Below the pieces are notes generated by a model. That model worked only from the letters and a program-made list of their open reading frames with translations, did not search any database and had not been told where the DNA came from. DNA of 64,000 nucleotides from Silene conica. Its lineage: Eukaryota > Streptophyta > Magnoliopsida > Caryophyllales > Caryophyllaceae. Positions 34,599-46,307 of this stretch are shown here, in pieces. The stretch lies in the NCBI GenBank assembly GCA_029255685.2, contig CM055316.2, positions 80,970,861 to 81,034,860 on the forward strand. Reading direction: 5' to 3'. Both the position numbers and the translations under genes were made by a program. The stretch's first letter is position 1, and each line of letters starts with the position of its first letter.

Positions 34599-35187
34599 TA
34601 GGGGATCAAATGGCCCAAGCCCAGCCCGCTATTTTGTAGGGCTTAGGCTATTTATTTTAGGCCCAAAAAAGGCCAATGGGCCGCTCAAAAAGGTCTATTG
34701 TAAATTTGGGCTTGGTTTAGGCCAAGTTTTGGACACAATTTTAGCCCGGCTCGACCCAAAAAATAGTTTAAAGCTCATGTATTATTCGTTTATTCATTTA
34801 TTCATAGAAAAGTTAAAGAGTGATATGTTCTTAATATAAATTATATCTATGAGTACATGATTAAGAATTATAAGTTGTTATATTTGTCTAAATCTATATT
34901 TTATTGAGCAATATATAAGCGGTTCGTCATAAATTTTTAAAAATTGTGTTAGTTTATAACTTAAGCATGTTTTAAGGTACGATATGTGGCTATTAATCTC
35001 ACCTAACAAGACGTAAATCGTAGGCCCGAAAAGCAACCCAATCTTGTCCATTTGGGCTTAATTTGGGCTCACAAAATAGGCCCATGCATTTGGCATGGTT
35101 AACTCAACCCTATAAACAGTTATCTTTTCTATCTTAGCCCGACCTAAACCCGACGCCCGCATGGGCCTGGTCCAATTATTACCTCTA
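34599..35187. mobile_element. Putative hAT-like element upstream of SSU72 (GGCCC-rich)
   Basis: Left end TAGGGGATCAAATGGCCC and complement of right end TAGAGGTAATAATTGGACC are alike. The inner ends are rich in degenerate GGGCTTAGGCC/GCCCG motifs around an AT-rich core. No clear 8-bp target duplication. It lies just beyond the SSU72 leader and may border its promoter. Confidence 0.45.
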
Positions 35188-35960
35188 AATCAAACACATT
35201 ATTTCATCTTTTGAAACAATTGATCAATGTAGCGAATGTTCAAATTCTGAGCAATATATAAGAGAAATATGTGCATCTGAGATCTTGTTCAATTCACTTA
35301 TATAAGTACAATAAGAATATTAAATATTTATATATTTTTTATTATGTAAAACTCAAGATAGTTATATTATAATTTGTGCATTGACAAACGTGTAAAAGAG
35401 AAATAATACGTTTAAAACTGGATAAAAAGAGTACTACTAAGTAATAAATTAAATTAAAACATCGAGCGAAGGTAGGCATCTGCCGCTGTAACTCGAGTCA
35501 ATATGAATCGATGACCGTTTAAGAGTGTTGAACTGTTGGGACACATTTGATTTTAGTCGGGGTTTTTGTTTAGGGTGATGTTTAGATTACACCCGAAAAG
35601 AAGTTTTTGGTTAGGGTGACGTTGAGATTAGCCTTTGTTGGACACCTTCTCCCCCTATCTTCACCATTGAACGTAGGCGGCCGGTCACCTTTACTCCTCT
35701 TGCACGTTTTTTAGGGTGTTAACTAACCATTCTATAAATTTGGACAAGATATATATCACTTTAATTTGTTTTTACTGTGGTAGAGTCAGAATCTAAAGTC
35801 TACGGATGAAATTTTTCAACAAAAGCAAAAGGGTAATCCGTAATTTTATAAGGGGGCCTCAAAGTACAAATTTCGAAATTTATAAACTCCAACGTGGGCG
35901 ATCATCCCTGTTAGTTCCTGCTCACTCCACCACTAGACTTGCTCTAATACCAAATATGGA
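35188..35960. other. Intergenic, no gene seen
   Basis: AT-rich sequence between the hAT-like element and the SINE. It contains no recognisable coding or RNA gene. Confidence 0.45.
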
Positions 35961-35976
35961 GAATGAGAGTGTTTTT

Positions 35977-36189
35977 TTTTTTTTTCTTTTGGTGACGAGG
36001 GGTTTAATCCCCCCGGGCCCATGCATTCCCGCACCCACCACATGGACCATGTAAGCCACCCCTTTCGGAGCTGCAGTGGCTAAGTGATCATCGCCCCAGC
36101 TGGTAATCGAACCTGAGACCTCTCAACTCCTGCATTTCTGCAAGCTTTAAGGTTTAACTCAGTTACCACTGGACTAACACCACTTGGTT
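35977..36189 (-). mobile_element. tRNA-derived SINE with 16-bp target duplication
   Basis: On the minus strand a tRNA-like head reads GTGTTAGTCCAGTGGTAAC (A-box-like) then GGTCTCAGGTTCGATTACC (B-box-like). A body with CCACTGCAGCTCCG and GAATGCATGGGCCC follows, then an A-rich tail. GAATGAGAGTGTTTTT is duplicated at 35961-35976 and 36190-36205. A truncated relative lies at 25590-25708. It sits downstream of the ankyrin gene. Confidence 0.8.
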
Positions 36190-36525
36190 GAATGAGAGTG
36201 TTTTTAAATAAGGAGTCTAGTGGAAAAACTTGCGTGAAATTCTCATGAGATTCAAATTCAAGTCTCCTAAGAGCAAAAATCGTGTAAAACATTCTTGCCT
36301 CGAGCGCATGCCTTATAGACTTCGCGTCTATTAGCGGTTGCGGTTCACTTGTCATAAGAAAAAGTACTAAATTTGGAAACACACAAGTTATAAAAGAAAC
36401 ATCCACTCACACTTGACTCACAACTCTTACAAACTTAGAAAAGTGTTTGAAACATGCCTAATATAAGCAACGGAAGTGAATAGCAAGCAATCCCTCTCCC
36501 TTTGAATGTGTTGCCAAACTTTGAT

Positions 36526-39500
36526 TTATTTCATGCGAAGGACGGTGACACATAGAGTAACAATTGAATCTTTCAAGCGTAGACATGCTCGTCGTTGTTG
36601 ATGGCTCACTACTTCCTTGACAGTGGGAACTAACTTGGCAAACACACTATGCAAAATTTTCTGATTTGCTGCGATTGCAATGGTTGAACACATCACAAAG
36701 ATGACTATGGTCGCCCATAAGGAACTGTGTTCTATTACAGCGTAGATGCCAGTTATAAAAGTTAACAAGGTGGCATATAAGGATTGCATTAGCAAGAACA
36801 CACTTCGATCAACCAATAATCGAGACATGTCAAGCTCAGAAACCATAGACCATACCAAGCAGAATAGGACCAACATTGAAGTGCACATAGCATATGCATC
36901 TGCGAGTAAAAATACTATGAAAGCTGGTTTCTTTCCCAGAAGGGCTTCCCCGTTGTTACTATTGATGCCACCAGGTAAAGTGAATCCGGCAGCAAATGTG
37001 ATTGTTGCCAAAAGTGCCGCAATAACCGAGAGAGTGTTTCTCATTTGGTCCAGATTGGTTCCGGGTTGAATATATGTTGTTCTTAAGTATACATTCACTT
37101 TGAGCTGTTTGCACATTTCTCCCTACAAGTAATTGTTTCCAAATTCAAACGTTGTCATTTTCGTTTAAATAGTATTGTGATATGTTATGCGTAAAAGAAG
37201 TTTTTTTAAATGTTCAAAAAAGAAAATTGCAAATAACGGTTGGTGGCAAATTAGTCAAAATTGGATAATAATAAACCTGATATGCAATTAAACCCCTTAA
37301 TTTCTATATTATGCGTAATTAAGTCCTTTATTTATAAAGGTAGCTAATCAGTTTCACAATTTTTTCTCAATGTACAATGGAGTATGGACCACATATCTTA
37401 TTTTTAAGAATGAATATCAAATTAAATATTTTATTAGTATTGAAAACCACAACTATTGATCAAATATTAATTCAAAAATTCCTAATTATTAGAATGCATG
37501 TTCAATTATTTTTTACTCATTTTGGTGAAAAATATTCATAATATGAGAATTTTAATGAAGTTACAATAAAAACTTATGTGGCTAAAATTTTCTCAATTCA
37601 CATTTTTGTTGAATATGAAAATATTGTATTTTATTTTTATTACATATATTTTAGATGGTTTTTATAATAAAAAATAATACTAGGTTTCAGTTAAGAAAAA
37701 TGGTAGAAAACTTAATTTGTGATTAATTGCACATTTTTGAAAACTTGTGGGGCGAATTTGCTACAACTGAAACTTAGGGGGTTGATTTGGACATGTACGT
37801 ATGTTATGGGGATAATTTGCTACATTCTCGCACAAAATTATTAACTAGTTTTTTTTTTTGGTAGGGAGAGGTCATTGGGGCGGGGCGGGGCCGTACTGGA
37901 TATAGGCTCCCCATACATCCCCACCCCACCCCACGTGGCGGGTACAAGTTTCCAAAACCATCCCGCCCCATCACCCATGGCGGGTACAAGTTTCCAAAAC
38001 CATCTCCGCTCCACCTATCCATTAACCCGCTATACCATCAATTTTTCCGATTTTGTTCGTACAAATTAGTTTAATCACTATTAATTTAATTTCTATTTCC
38101 AGGGGTTTGTTTATGTAATTTTAGTTATTTACCAAAGAAATTGGTCAAATACTCTATAAAATAATTATTTTTAACATTACCTCTTAATTATAGCAAAATA
38201 ATATTTGTAAAATTATCGTAATAATGGTTTTAATTTTTATAATAATTGGCGGGTAGGCGGGTACGAGATGAGTAACACGCAAAAACAATCCCCACCCCAC
38301 TACTCATGACAGGTACAATTATCGTCCCCGTCCCCGCCCACCATCCGCCAAAGCTCTACCCGTTCCCGCCCCAACTGGGACGGGTGCAGGCGGTATCCAA
38401 TTTTACCCGCCCTAATGACATGCTAATGGACACTCCTTTTTCTTTAAAAAAAATAATTAGTTTGGTTAATTGAACATACCCAATCATCATTTTCCTTACA
38501 AAGCTTGGCAAGCAAGTCCATGGCGGTTGTACCAGCGTGGTTTCTGATGATCCGCTCAATCCCATCATCAAGGAGAAGTGCTTTAGCAAAATGCATGTCT
38601 TCTCTCTCTAGTGCACGGTGCAATGCTGTTGCACCATCATGATCGGTGGTGTTCTTAATATCTGTGATCAACGGATTTTTAAGAAATTTAAGGTAATCAT
38701 TGTAAGTGGGTAGTATTATATGGTGTAGCGGGGTGTCATTTGCTTCTCGACAAACAATTTGTAGGTTTTTGTAGTCAGCAAAGGCAAGAACGGCCTCGGT
38801 CTCTCCTCTTTTAGATGCTTCAATCCAATTAAAATCTTCTTTTGCTGCTTCTATAAAAGATGGGTTTGTCAACAACTTTACCAACCAGAGAGCATTTTCT
38901 TCGTTTGCATAGTCAAGGGCGGTTTTTCCTTGATTATCTCGCAAATTAACCAGCCACCAATATTTATTAAGCAACCATCGACCGGTTTTCTCTGTGTTTG
39001 TGGTAAAGTTATCATAATCAATGGAATCAAACCAAAACAAAAAAAAGGAAATTCACACAAATTTTATGCTTCATCATCCCAAACTAATCCCAAGTTTGTA
39101 TTATTTCTCAAATTCTCCCATATTTACTAACACTAGTTTTTAAGTCTTTTAACCCCGTACAAAACTTGCATGAGTTATTTTCAAAATTATGATAAATAAA
39201 ATTCGTTAACTTATATGAATAAATTTTTGATACTTTAAATATTTTTTAATAAAATGATATGGTATATAAAAACAAAAAAAACAATTAAGTGAAAGACAAA
39301 TTTCAAAACCAATGAAAAAATACGAAGGGCATAAGCGCATATGCATATACCACTTTACAAGATCGGATCTGTAGTTGTCGTTCTATATTCTATTCATCAC
39401 ATTGATAAGGGTTAACTAAGTCGATAATTTTAATCATATATAATATTTGTAACTCCAGTTAATTAATTTTAAGATAAAATTTTGGTTATTTATAATTAAG

Positions 39501-42500
39501 TTATTTAATTAGAATCTAAGAGATCTATCCTATGATTCCTATTATATACTACGGAGTACCAAACATTCATATCATATGCTAAAAAAATTATAAATTCAAG
39601 TGGGTTAAACACTTTAGCAGAAAAGATCTTTCTTTGAAATTTATAGATTTTTAAAAAAACTCATCTTTATCTTTTATATAAAAAAAAGTTTGAAAATTTT
39701 AATTTTAATAAAGAAGTATGGAGTAAATTATTAAAATCTGGAAATAAAATTGTAATTTAATTGATGAAAAAGTTGACATTAAATAACTATACATTTAAAT
39801 AAAATTTTAATGTTGATGTAGAAGTAAAAAATAAATTTAGTTGTTTTAGAGATAAGAAAATAAATAGTGTGACATCATTAGTTCATTACATGATTGAACA
39901 ATGAGGTGGTTTCACTAAAAAAGAAATGTTGTTCTATCAATATAGGTAAGATTGTTTTCAGCTATTTTTTATCATTTTTTTCATGTTTTATTAAATATTT
40001 AAATTCGAATTATTAAATTTATTAACAATGTACACTTTTTAATATTATACAGTATTTGTTATAATTCTGATTGCATAAGTTTGGTCTTAACCCTTAAATT
40101 TGTCACTAAAATTTGAAAGAGACGATCTTTCAATAAATTATTGAGAGACCATTCTTTTGTACCCTTTATTTGTATTCTGTGACCCTTTTGTCATTAATTG
40201 TACTATAGTACCTTTTTACCTATTTACTTAACAAATGTACTCATCCTCTATCTATAAAAGGAAGGTTATTTCTAGGCTTGTGATTGGCCGGAATTTACTT
40301 TTTACTTTTTTTTTACACAATAACCAACCCCACTCTCTCCACTTACTCTCCCCAATTAATTACTCTCTCTCCTCATTTCTTATTATTTTTCATATACATA
40401 TTCATATGTTAAAAAGCTTATGATAAAAAAATTAATCACATTCAACCTTACAATAAAAGAAAATTTTAAAAAAATCGGAAATCTATATAGGGGACAATAA
40501 ATTTTAATAAAAAAAAAAATTACAATTCCGTAAAATTAACCTCTTGGATACCTTGACAATTAGAATTTTTGTATGAACGGTCTCATACTCTCATACCATA
40601 AGACGATCAACATATATAAAAAGAAAAATCGTTTATTAGCACTGAAGGAACAACTTTTTATATGAGACCGTATTACTCTATAATTTGTGACAATTAAAAT
40701 GTATAAAAGCAAATTTATATACTATATAAACATATACGTTAAATTTAACACGGGGGCCAAATTTTAAGATTTTGATGAAAAATAAATCCTAAAAATATCT
40801 ATATTTCCGAAAATATGAAAAAAAATGGTCACTATTTAATCAAAAGTGGTCACTACGTATCAAAATGTGATCACTTTCCTACTGGTGGCATGTGCGACCG
40901 TCGTAAAGTAGAATTTTGCGAAATGGTAAATTAAGGCTACATAAAATAATACGAGTAATAATTATTTTAAAGGGTAATATATAGAAAGGGTAATATATAG
41001 AAATATAATACAATTTCTTTATCTATTTTATATGGTTCAAATTTATTTCATAATGTCATGATTATTTATTTCAATTTATATAATCATTAAAAAAAAAATT
41101 AACTATACCAGTAAATCAATTATTTGGAGTCAAAATCATCCCCGAATTCATTATTTATATATTTCTCATTTAAGTTCATATTAAATTATATTTGTACTAC
41201 TTTTTTAATATATTTACGAAATTTTTAGAAATAGACCCGTACATTTTTTGTACGGGCATAAAACTAGTTTTATCTTAAATCATGATTTGTAGCCATTTTA
41301 TTACTTTTAGTATCTCTTTTTCTTAAATTTGTACAATAGTCTGTCAATAAGTTTATTAAGAGGCGATCTCTCAAGAGACTTACTGTAAATTTGTATATTT
41401 TCTTAGCGCAAATAACATTCGAAATTGTAATTTTATACTCCCTCTATAATTTTCCACTTAATACATTGCCTTTTCACGTTTGCCAACATGTTTTACGTGC
41501 TTAATATCTTTAGCCATATATTTGTAAAAATTATAAAAGTTATATATTTTCAATGTACTCGTAAACCCCACATGAATATATTTTTTCGTATATATGGGAG
41601 AAAAAATTGAAATTAAAGGTTAACTTGTGAATAGTGTACAAAAAGTAAATGTATCCATTGAAAAAAAAATGGAGGGAAAGCAGATGTTTTTTAAAGACCC
41701 CCTTTTTAAATTTTGTTCCTAATGTTATAGAGGGCCTTTTAATTTCACAGAGGGCCTAGAATCTCCCATACCGTCTTCGAGATTTCAAGGGTCATGTGCG
41801 AGATTTTAAAAGTCGGTCTCATTACTTTATAAATTAATTTGTATATTTATAAAATTATAATTTGAAATTGGGTTGGGATTCGAACCTTATAATTTGAAAT
41901 TAGGTTGGGATTCGAACCTGGGTTATCTCAACCAAGGTCCAATAGCCAAACCATTGAGACAAATAGATTTCTATATTGTATTATTGTATCAAATACTATA
42001 AAATACTCCCTCTTATTCAAGATAAACGTCCCATTGTCGGTTTGGCACAAGAATTAAAGAATTCATTTGTTTATTGTAAAGTAATGTGTGGGGAATGAAG
42101 ATTGGAGAGAGGTAAGATATTATTTATTATTATTGTGAGTAGAGGTGATTAAAATAAGTAGTGTTGTGGGGTAAGGTGGGGTATTGTTGTGAGTTAAAGT
42201 GATTAAAATAAGTATAAACATTTAACAAAAATGGACAATGGACATTATTGTGAATAGACGAAAATATACAATGGGACAGTTATCTTAAATAGGAGGGAGT
42301 ATGTGTTTTCTTATCAATTGAGCCCTCAAAAATTTGAGACCCTGTACGACCGCATAGCCCACGCATGCTAAAGACTGGCCCTGGAATCTCCAATACGACC
42401 CTGATATAAGCTAATCTATTTTGTTTGCATTAGAAGTTTTCTTCAGCTTAGGTGTAACATATTTCAAAATTCAACTAATAATTAGCAAACATACCTGGAC

Positions 42501-44276
42501 AGCAAAATAAACTATGAACGACGGTAGTTCCATCATTGCGAAGAAGCATGTGGAATCGAGGTTCCGCTATTCTCATAATCTCATGCACAACTTGTTCATA
42601 GCCAAATCTAACAGCGAGAAAGAATGGACTTTCACCTTTATTGTTGCGAATCTTACACATGGCAGGATACCTTGACAAAATATCTAGTGCAACGTCCTCA
42701 TTTTCTTGCGTTTTTGGCGTTGACTTCAAGATAGAGTGCAATGATGTATTTCCGTCGTTGTCAAACAAGTCATGACATTTTTCCAACAATAGCCTCACTA
42801 CATTCTCTGTTTTGACAAATGTTAAGAGATTAGACATATAGTCAATCAAACATTTTATGAACTATCTTACGGATGGATCGGTTTAGGCTATTTGCAACAT
42901 ATAATATAATTAATTAGAAAATTAATTTGTAACAATAACAAGTTTACATCAAATACGTAATCTTGAAATTTTAAAGTATTTGTAGCATAATTTGTACCGA
43001 ATGGTAGTTATTAGTAAATTAAATTATATGTACGTCAAATTTCGAGTTCTACCCTATTATTTAACATTAATCATGTTATTAGTATATCTAATGATACCAT
43101 AGGTTCACATATATACGACCCGTGCATTTTTTGTACGGGTTTGAAACTAGTTTACGGAAAAGTTTAATATTTTTTTATAAATTTATGTGAAATTGTAAGT
43201 GTAGTTGTGCACGAATTTCCGGACGAAGAGTATATCTATATCGGTACGGACTATTAGGAATATTAATAATAGTTGGGCCTCAACCATTACCTTAAGGTTT
43301 TGGTTGAGATGGTTCATCTATCCTGGTATCAGAGCCAGTGTGACCGAAGGTCACGGGTTCAAATCCTGGCAACCTCAAAACCCCTCGAAAACTCACGAAG
43401 TGCAAACTAACCACTCTTCAAGCCCAATGGGCATTCGAGTGAGGGAGCGTATTAGGAATATTAATAATAGTGCAAACTAACCACTCTTCAAGCCCAATGG
43501 GCATTCGAGTGAGGGAGCGTATTAGGAATATTAATAATAGTTGCACCTCAACCATTACCTTAAGGTTTTGGTTGAGATGGTTCATCTATCACGGACTAGG
43601 TGTCTAGGTCAATCTAGTGAAGGAGAAAGGTGGAGTAGTGACCTGAGCACCTGGTAGCAATACCAAGAATGACCCCGAAACCTGGGGTGCAAACAAAAGA
43701 AGTCTCATGGAGGGGAGACATCAAGATTTTTTCCGCAACAAGATTGAAACCTGCATTCACCGCATGGTAGAGCGGGGCGTTCATGTTGTCATCAGGAAGG
43801 AACCAGCTCTCAAATTCGGGATCAATTGACATCAACTCCAACGCAAATTCCTCTTCCTCTGGAAAACTCACTCTCAAGGCAAAGTTCAATGGCGTCTCAC
43901 CGAACCGGTTCAACGCTAACCATGGCTTCACATGATTCTCGTCATCAGACGAACATGATGCGTACATTTCTATAACAGTCCTGAGGACGGTGATGTTGCT
44001 ATTCACCCCTGCCACTGCTGCGTGGAGCACAGTCCACCTATATTCGTTTGTTGTGTCCTCGAGGAGTTGTTTTATTATATTTGTGGGAAGAATTTTCACA
44101 GCTTCCTTCAAAAACTCGACCCTGTTTCTCGATGCGGCAACGTGAAAGATGTTTACACTTTGGCCCACGTAAACTACTTTCGTGAGGAAGTACTCGGGAG
44201 GTTGAACGGCAGCTGCTTTTCTCAGAAACTTCAAATTTCCCTCCTCGGCCGCATCCCTCAACGCACCGTCGTCCAT
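36526..44276 (-). CDS. Ankyrin repeat protein with PGG domain (ACD6/ITN1-like)
   Basis: Four exons: 43643-44276, 42495-42806, 38480-38991 and 36526-37104; phases close to 678 aa. Exons 1-3 encode ankyrin repeats (for example GETPLNFALR, DGNTSLHSIL, NKGESPFFLAV, QGKTALDYA, DGATALHRAL, AGTTAMDLL). Exon 4 encodes the PGG domain: MRNTLSVIAALLATITFAAG, LPGG, and four hydrophobic helices to the C-terminus. Plant members are membrane proteins acting in defence, cell death control and salt responses. A TATATAA box on the minus strand at about 44359-44366 precedes the ATG by about 85 bp. Introns 1 to 3 are long and hold a TRIM, a putative Helitron, MITEs and a hAT-like element. Whether it is ACD6 or ITN1 type is not decided. 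Confidence 0.92.
37862..38414. mobile_element. Putative hAT-like element in ankyrin gene intron 3 (GGGGCGGG-rich)
   Basis: Left TAGGGAGAGGTCATTGGGGC and complement of right end TAGGGCGGGTAAAATTGGAT share TAGGG ends. Degenerate repeats of CCCCACCCC and GGCGGGTACAAGTTTCC occur at both flanks of an AT-rich core. A direct repeat of GGCGGGTACAAGTTTCCAAA sits at about 37937 and 37979. Target duplication not found. Confidence 0.45.
40244..41267 (+). mobile_element. Putative non-autonomous Helitron in ankyrin gene intron 2
   Basis: The 3' end has a perfect hairpin CCCGTAC-TTTTT-type-GTACGGG (41236-41256), then AAAACTAG, and the next base is T. This matches the plant Helitron 3' end (hairpin, CTRR, insertion between A and T). 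The proposed 5' end TCCTCTATCTATAAAAGG at 40244 follows an A. It is about 1 kb, AT-rich, with no ORF. The 5' end is less certain. A second 3' end of the same type lies at 43119-43150. Confidence 0.5.
41850..41915. repeat. Short tandem duplication with tRNA-like box
   Basis: A unit of about 30 bp containing TTGGGATTCGAACCT is doubled. It lies in ankyrin gene intron 2, next to sequence resembling a degraded tRNA-derived repeat. Confidence 0.5.
42006..42299. mobile_element. Stowaway-type MITE in ankyrin gene intron 2
   Basis: Starts CTCCCTCTTATTCAAGATAA and ends TTATCTTAAATAGGAGGGAG, with TA on both sides (42004-42005, 42300-42301). Related to 19954-20255. Confidence 0.88.
43119..43150 (+). mobile_element. 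Helitron-like 3' terminus
   Basis: Hairpin CCCGTGCA...TGTACGGG followed by GAAACTAG and then T. It is the same end as at 41236-41267, with the 5' part not identified. It lies in ankyrin gene intron 1. Confidence 0.45.
43252..43591 (+). mobile_element. TRIM/SMART-type mini LTR retrotransposon, copy 1 (ankyrin intron 1)
   Basis: LTRs of 72 bp at 43252-43323 and 43520-43591 start TATTAGGAATATTAATAATA and end GGTTCATCTATC(C/A). The 5-bp duplication CGGAC flanks the element (43247-43251 and 43592-43596). The primer-binding site TGGTATCAGAGCCAG starts at 43324. A purine tract GAGTGAGGGAGCG precedes the 3' LTR. A 70-bp unit (43401-43470) is tandemly repeated at 43471-43540, taking in the first 21 bp of an LTR. 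Antisense to the host gene, 51 bp inside the donor site. Confidence 0.9.
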
Positions 44277-45623
44277 CCCTTCTTTTTTGAATAATTGAAT
44301 CTACTGTGTGTTTTATTTGTCAACTCTTTGCTTCATTCTCCATATACAATCGCTGGCATTATATATTACCTCCGCAACTCCGCATGCCGTACAACTACTA
44401 CTACGTATTTTAAAAAAGAACGGACGCTTATAGTGGGAGTTGACCGAGTGCACCAAGTGGAAAATCAAGGCCTTTCTCTTCGAACCATAAGATGTTTATT
44501 ACATATTTGATGGGATATCATTTACTTATCTATTATTCAACAATATTTGAATAGTAAAAATCCGTCTTCTAAACCATTTTTTTAAAGTTTGGGCTAGCAG
44601 CCGCCACTCCTTACTATTAGGTGGGTTCCCCTGACTACTACTATTAATAATAATTCGTCCTGGAAACAAGCTGAAATAGTCGTCGTCTACCAAGTCATTT
44701 TTTTATTTCCAGTCGTAATAAAAAAACAATCTGCTATGCTTGGTAAATGGTATGGTAGCTGTTCCGTAATGTGAACGTGGATGAAACAATTAGTCCCTTC
44801 AAGATCACATCGGCTGGCAATCACTCTCACTATATTCCTTACGTGTTATAAGGGTCGTGTAGGACGTAATGTACTAGTTTAGTTATTGGTTTATTAGGAT
44901 TGGGTTATATGGATTATGGAGTGTACTTAATTAGACACGAGAAAATTCACCCGACTTAGATAAATTCGCCGGAAACTTGAACGTAAGATTAGTGGCGGAC
45001 CTAGGAAATTAGAGCCGTGGGGCACTAATATTTTTTAACGCACATTTTTATGCGCGTCTAAGACAACATTTTTAAATTTTTTTCTCCTAAATTAGTTATT
45101 ATTATACACATGAAATAAAAATAATAATTAGTTTTATAGATATTTTTTTTTAAAAATAACCTCTTGTCTAAAATATTTTAAATTTTAAATATATGTAAAA
45201 ACAATATTTGTTTTGGTTAATATAAGTAACTTTAATAGTTAATTTAACAATAAAAGTAGGTGGTTCAATGGTTTAGAATTTGTTAATTCATCCAAAGGTT
45301 ATGGGTCCGAAACTTGTAGAGGTTGCTATCAAAGATTGAACTCAAGACCACTGCGCAAGACTCGAGTTTTACCAATAACTTGAATTGACGCAGTCTAATA
45401 TAATTCGACGCGCATTAACTATTATCTATAAATAACTTGGTAATAATTGATCCAAATATGACTCGAACCCACCTAAAGGCTAAAGTCTTCAAAACCGAAT
45501 TCGTCTTAATCGAAACTGATCCAACCCAAACTCGACTCGATTAATCCATTCACCTACTCTAGTTAAACTCCATATCTGTCAAGGACTCAAGGTTCACCAA
45601 ATTCCAACTCCTATCATGTCTTA
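44277..45623. other. Intergenic between the ankyrin and WSS1-like genes, no gene seen
   Basis: Upstream region of two divergent genes. A TATATAA box for the ankyrin gene is at about 44359-44366 (minus). The rest is AT-rich, with tRNA-like fragments near 45250-45360 and no recognisable gene. Confidence 0.45.
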
Positions 45624-46037
45624 GACCATCCCCAAGCAAGGTGGATGGAGAGGTCAATAAGTAATTGGGTCAAGTTAATTAAGTATTAGCAACTTAATTA
45701 GCATGACCTATTACAAAATAGGGTCAATTGATGACCTCTTTTGTTAGTATTGACCCACTTATTGACCTAGTAGTTGTTTGATTGTTATTGGCTTAGAAAT
45801 GTGAAGAGTTTAAAATATAGTAATAGTAATGGATAAAGTAAGAGAGATGAATTTTTTAGTGGGGTAAAAAATGTGGAAAATAATTAAAAATGTTGGAAAT
45901 TAAAAAATAATTGGGTTGATGATCTAGGTGGTGACCTTTTGCTTGGGAGGGTGAAAATGGGTCAATATAAATTAAGTGTAATTAAGAATAAAAATATATA
46001 TTGACCTAATTAAGATGACACTTGCTTGGGGATGGTC
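45624..46037. mobile_element. MITE of the GACCATCCCCAAGCAAGG family
   Basis: Starts GACCATCCCCAAGCAAGG and ends CTTGCTTGGGGATGGTC, a 17-bp terminal inverted repeat. TTA occurs on both sides (45621-45623 and 46038-46040). Related to 2372-2745. It lies about 270 bp upstream of the WSS1-like start codon. Confidence 0.88.
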
Positions 46038-46307
46038 TTATAACACCCTTTAGACTTTAGATCAGGTTTCTCAAGTCGGATCGACTCTAAACTCTAAGGG
46101 ACATTGTGATTCAAATAATTGCCGCCTACGGCCCAACCTCTCCGCGCGCAGAAAACCCTGAAAAGTGAAAACCCTCCCCATTCCCATTCACCAAATCACC
46201 ACACGAACAAATTTGAATAAATTTTCTTCCAAATTCAATCAAAACCCATCCAAAATTAACCCCAAATCACCCAAATCAACCCTAGAATCGATCGATTTAG
46301 GGTTAAA

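Noticed and set aside
43324-43370. Match to the initiator-Met tRNA 3' end
   Set aside because: It is the reverse-complement primer-binding site of an LTR element, directly following the LTR.
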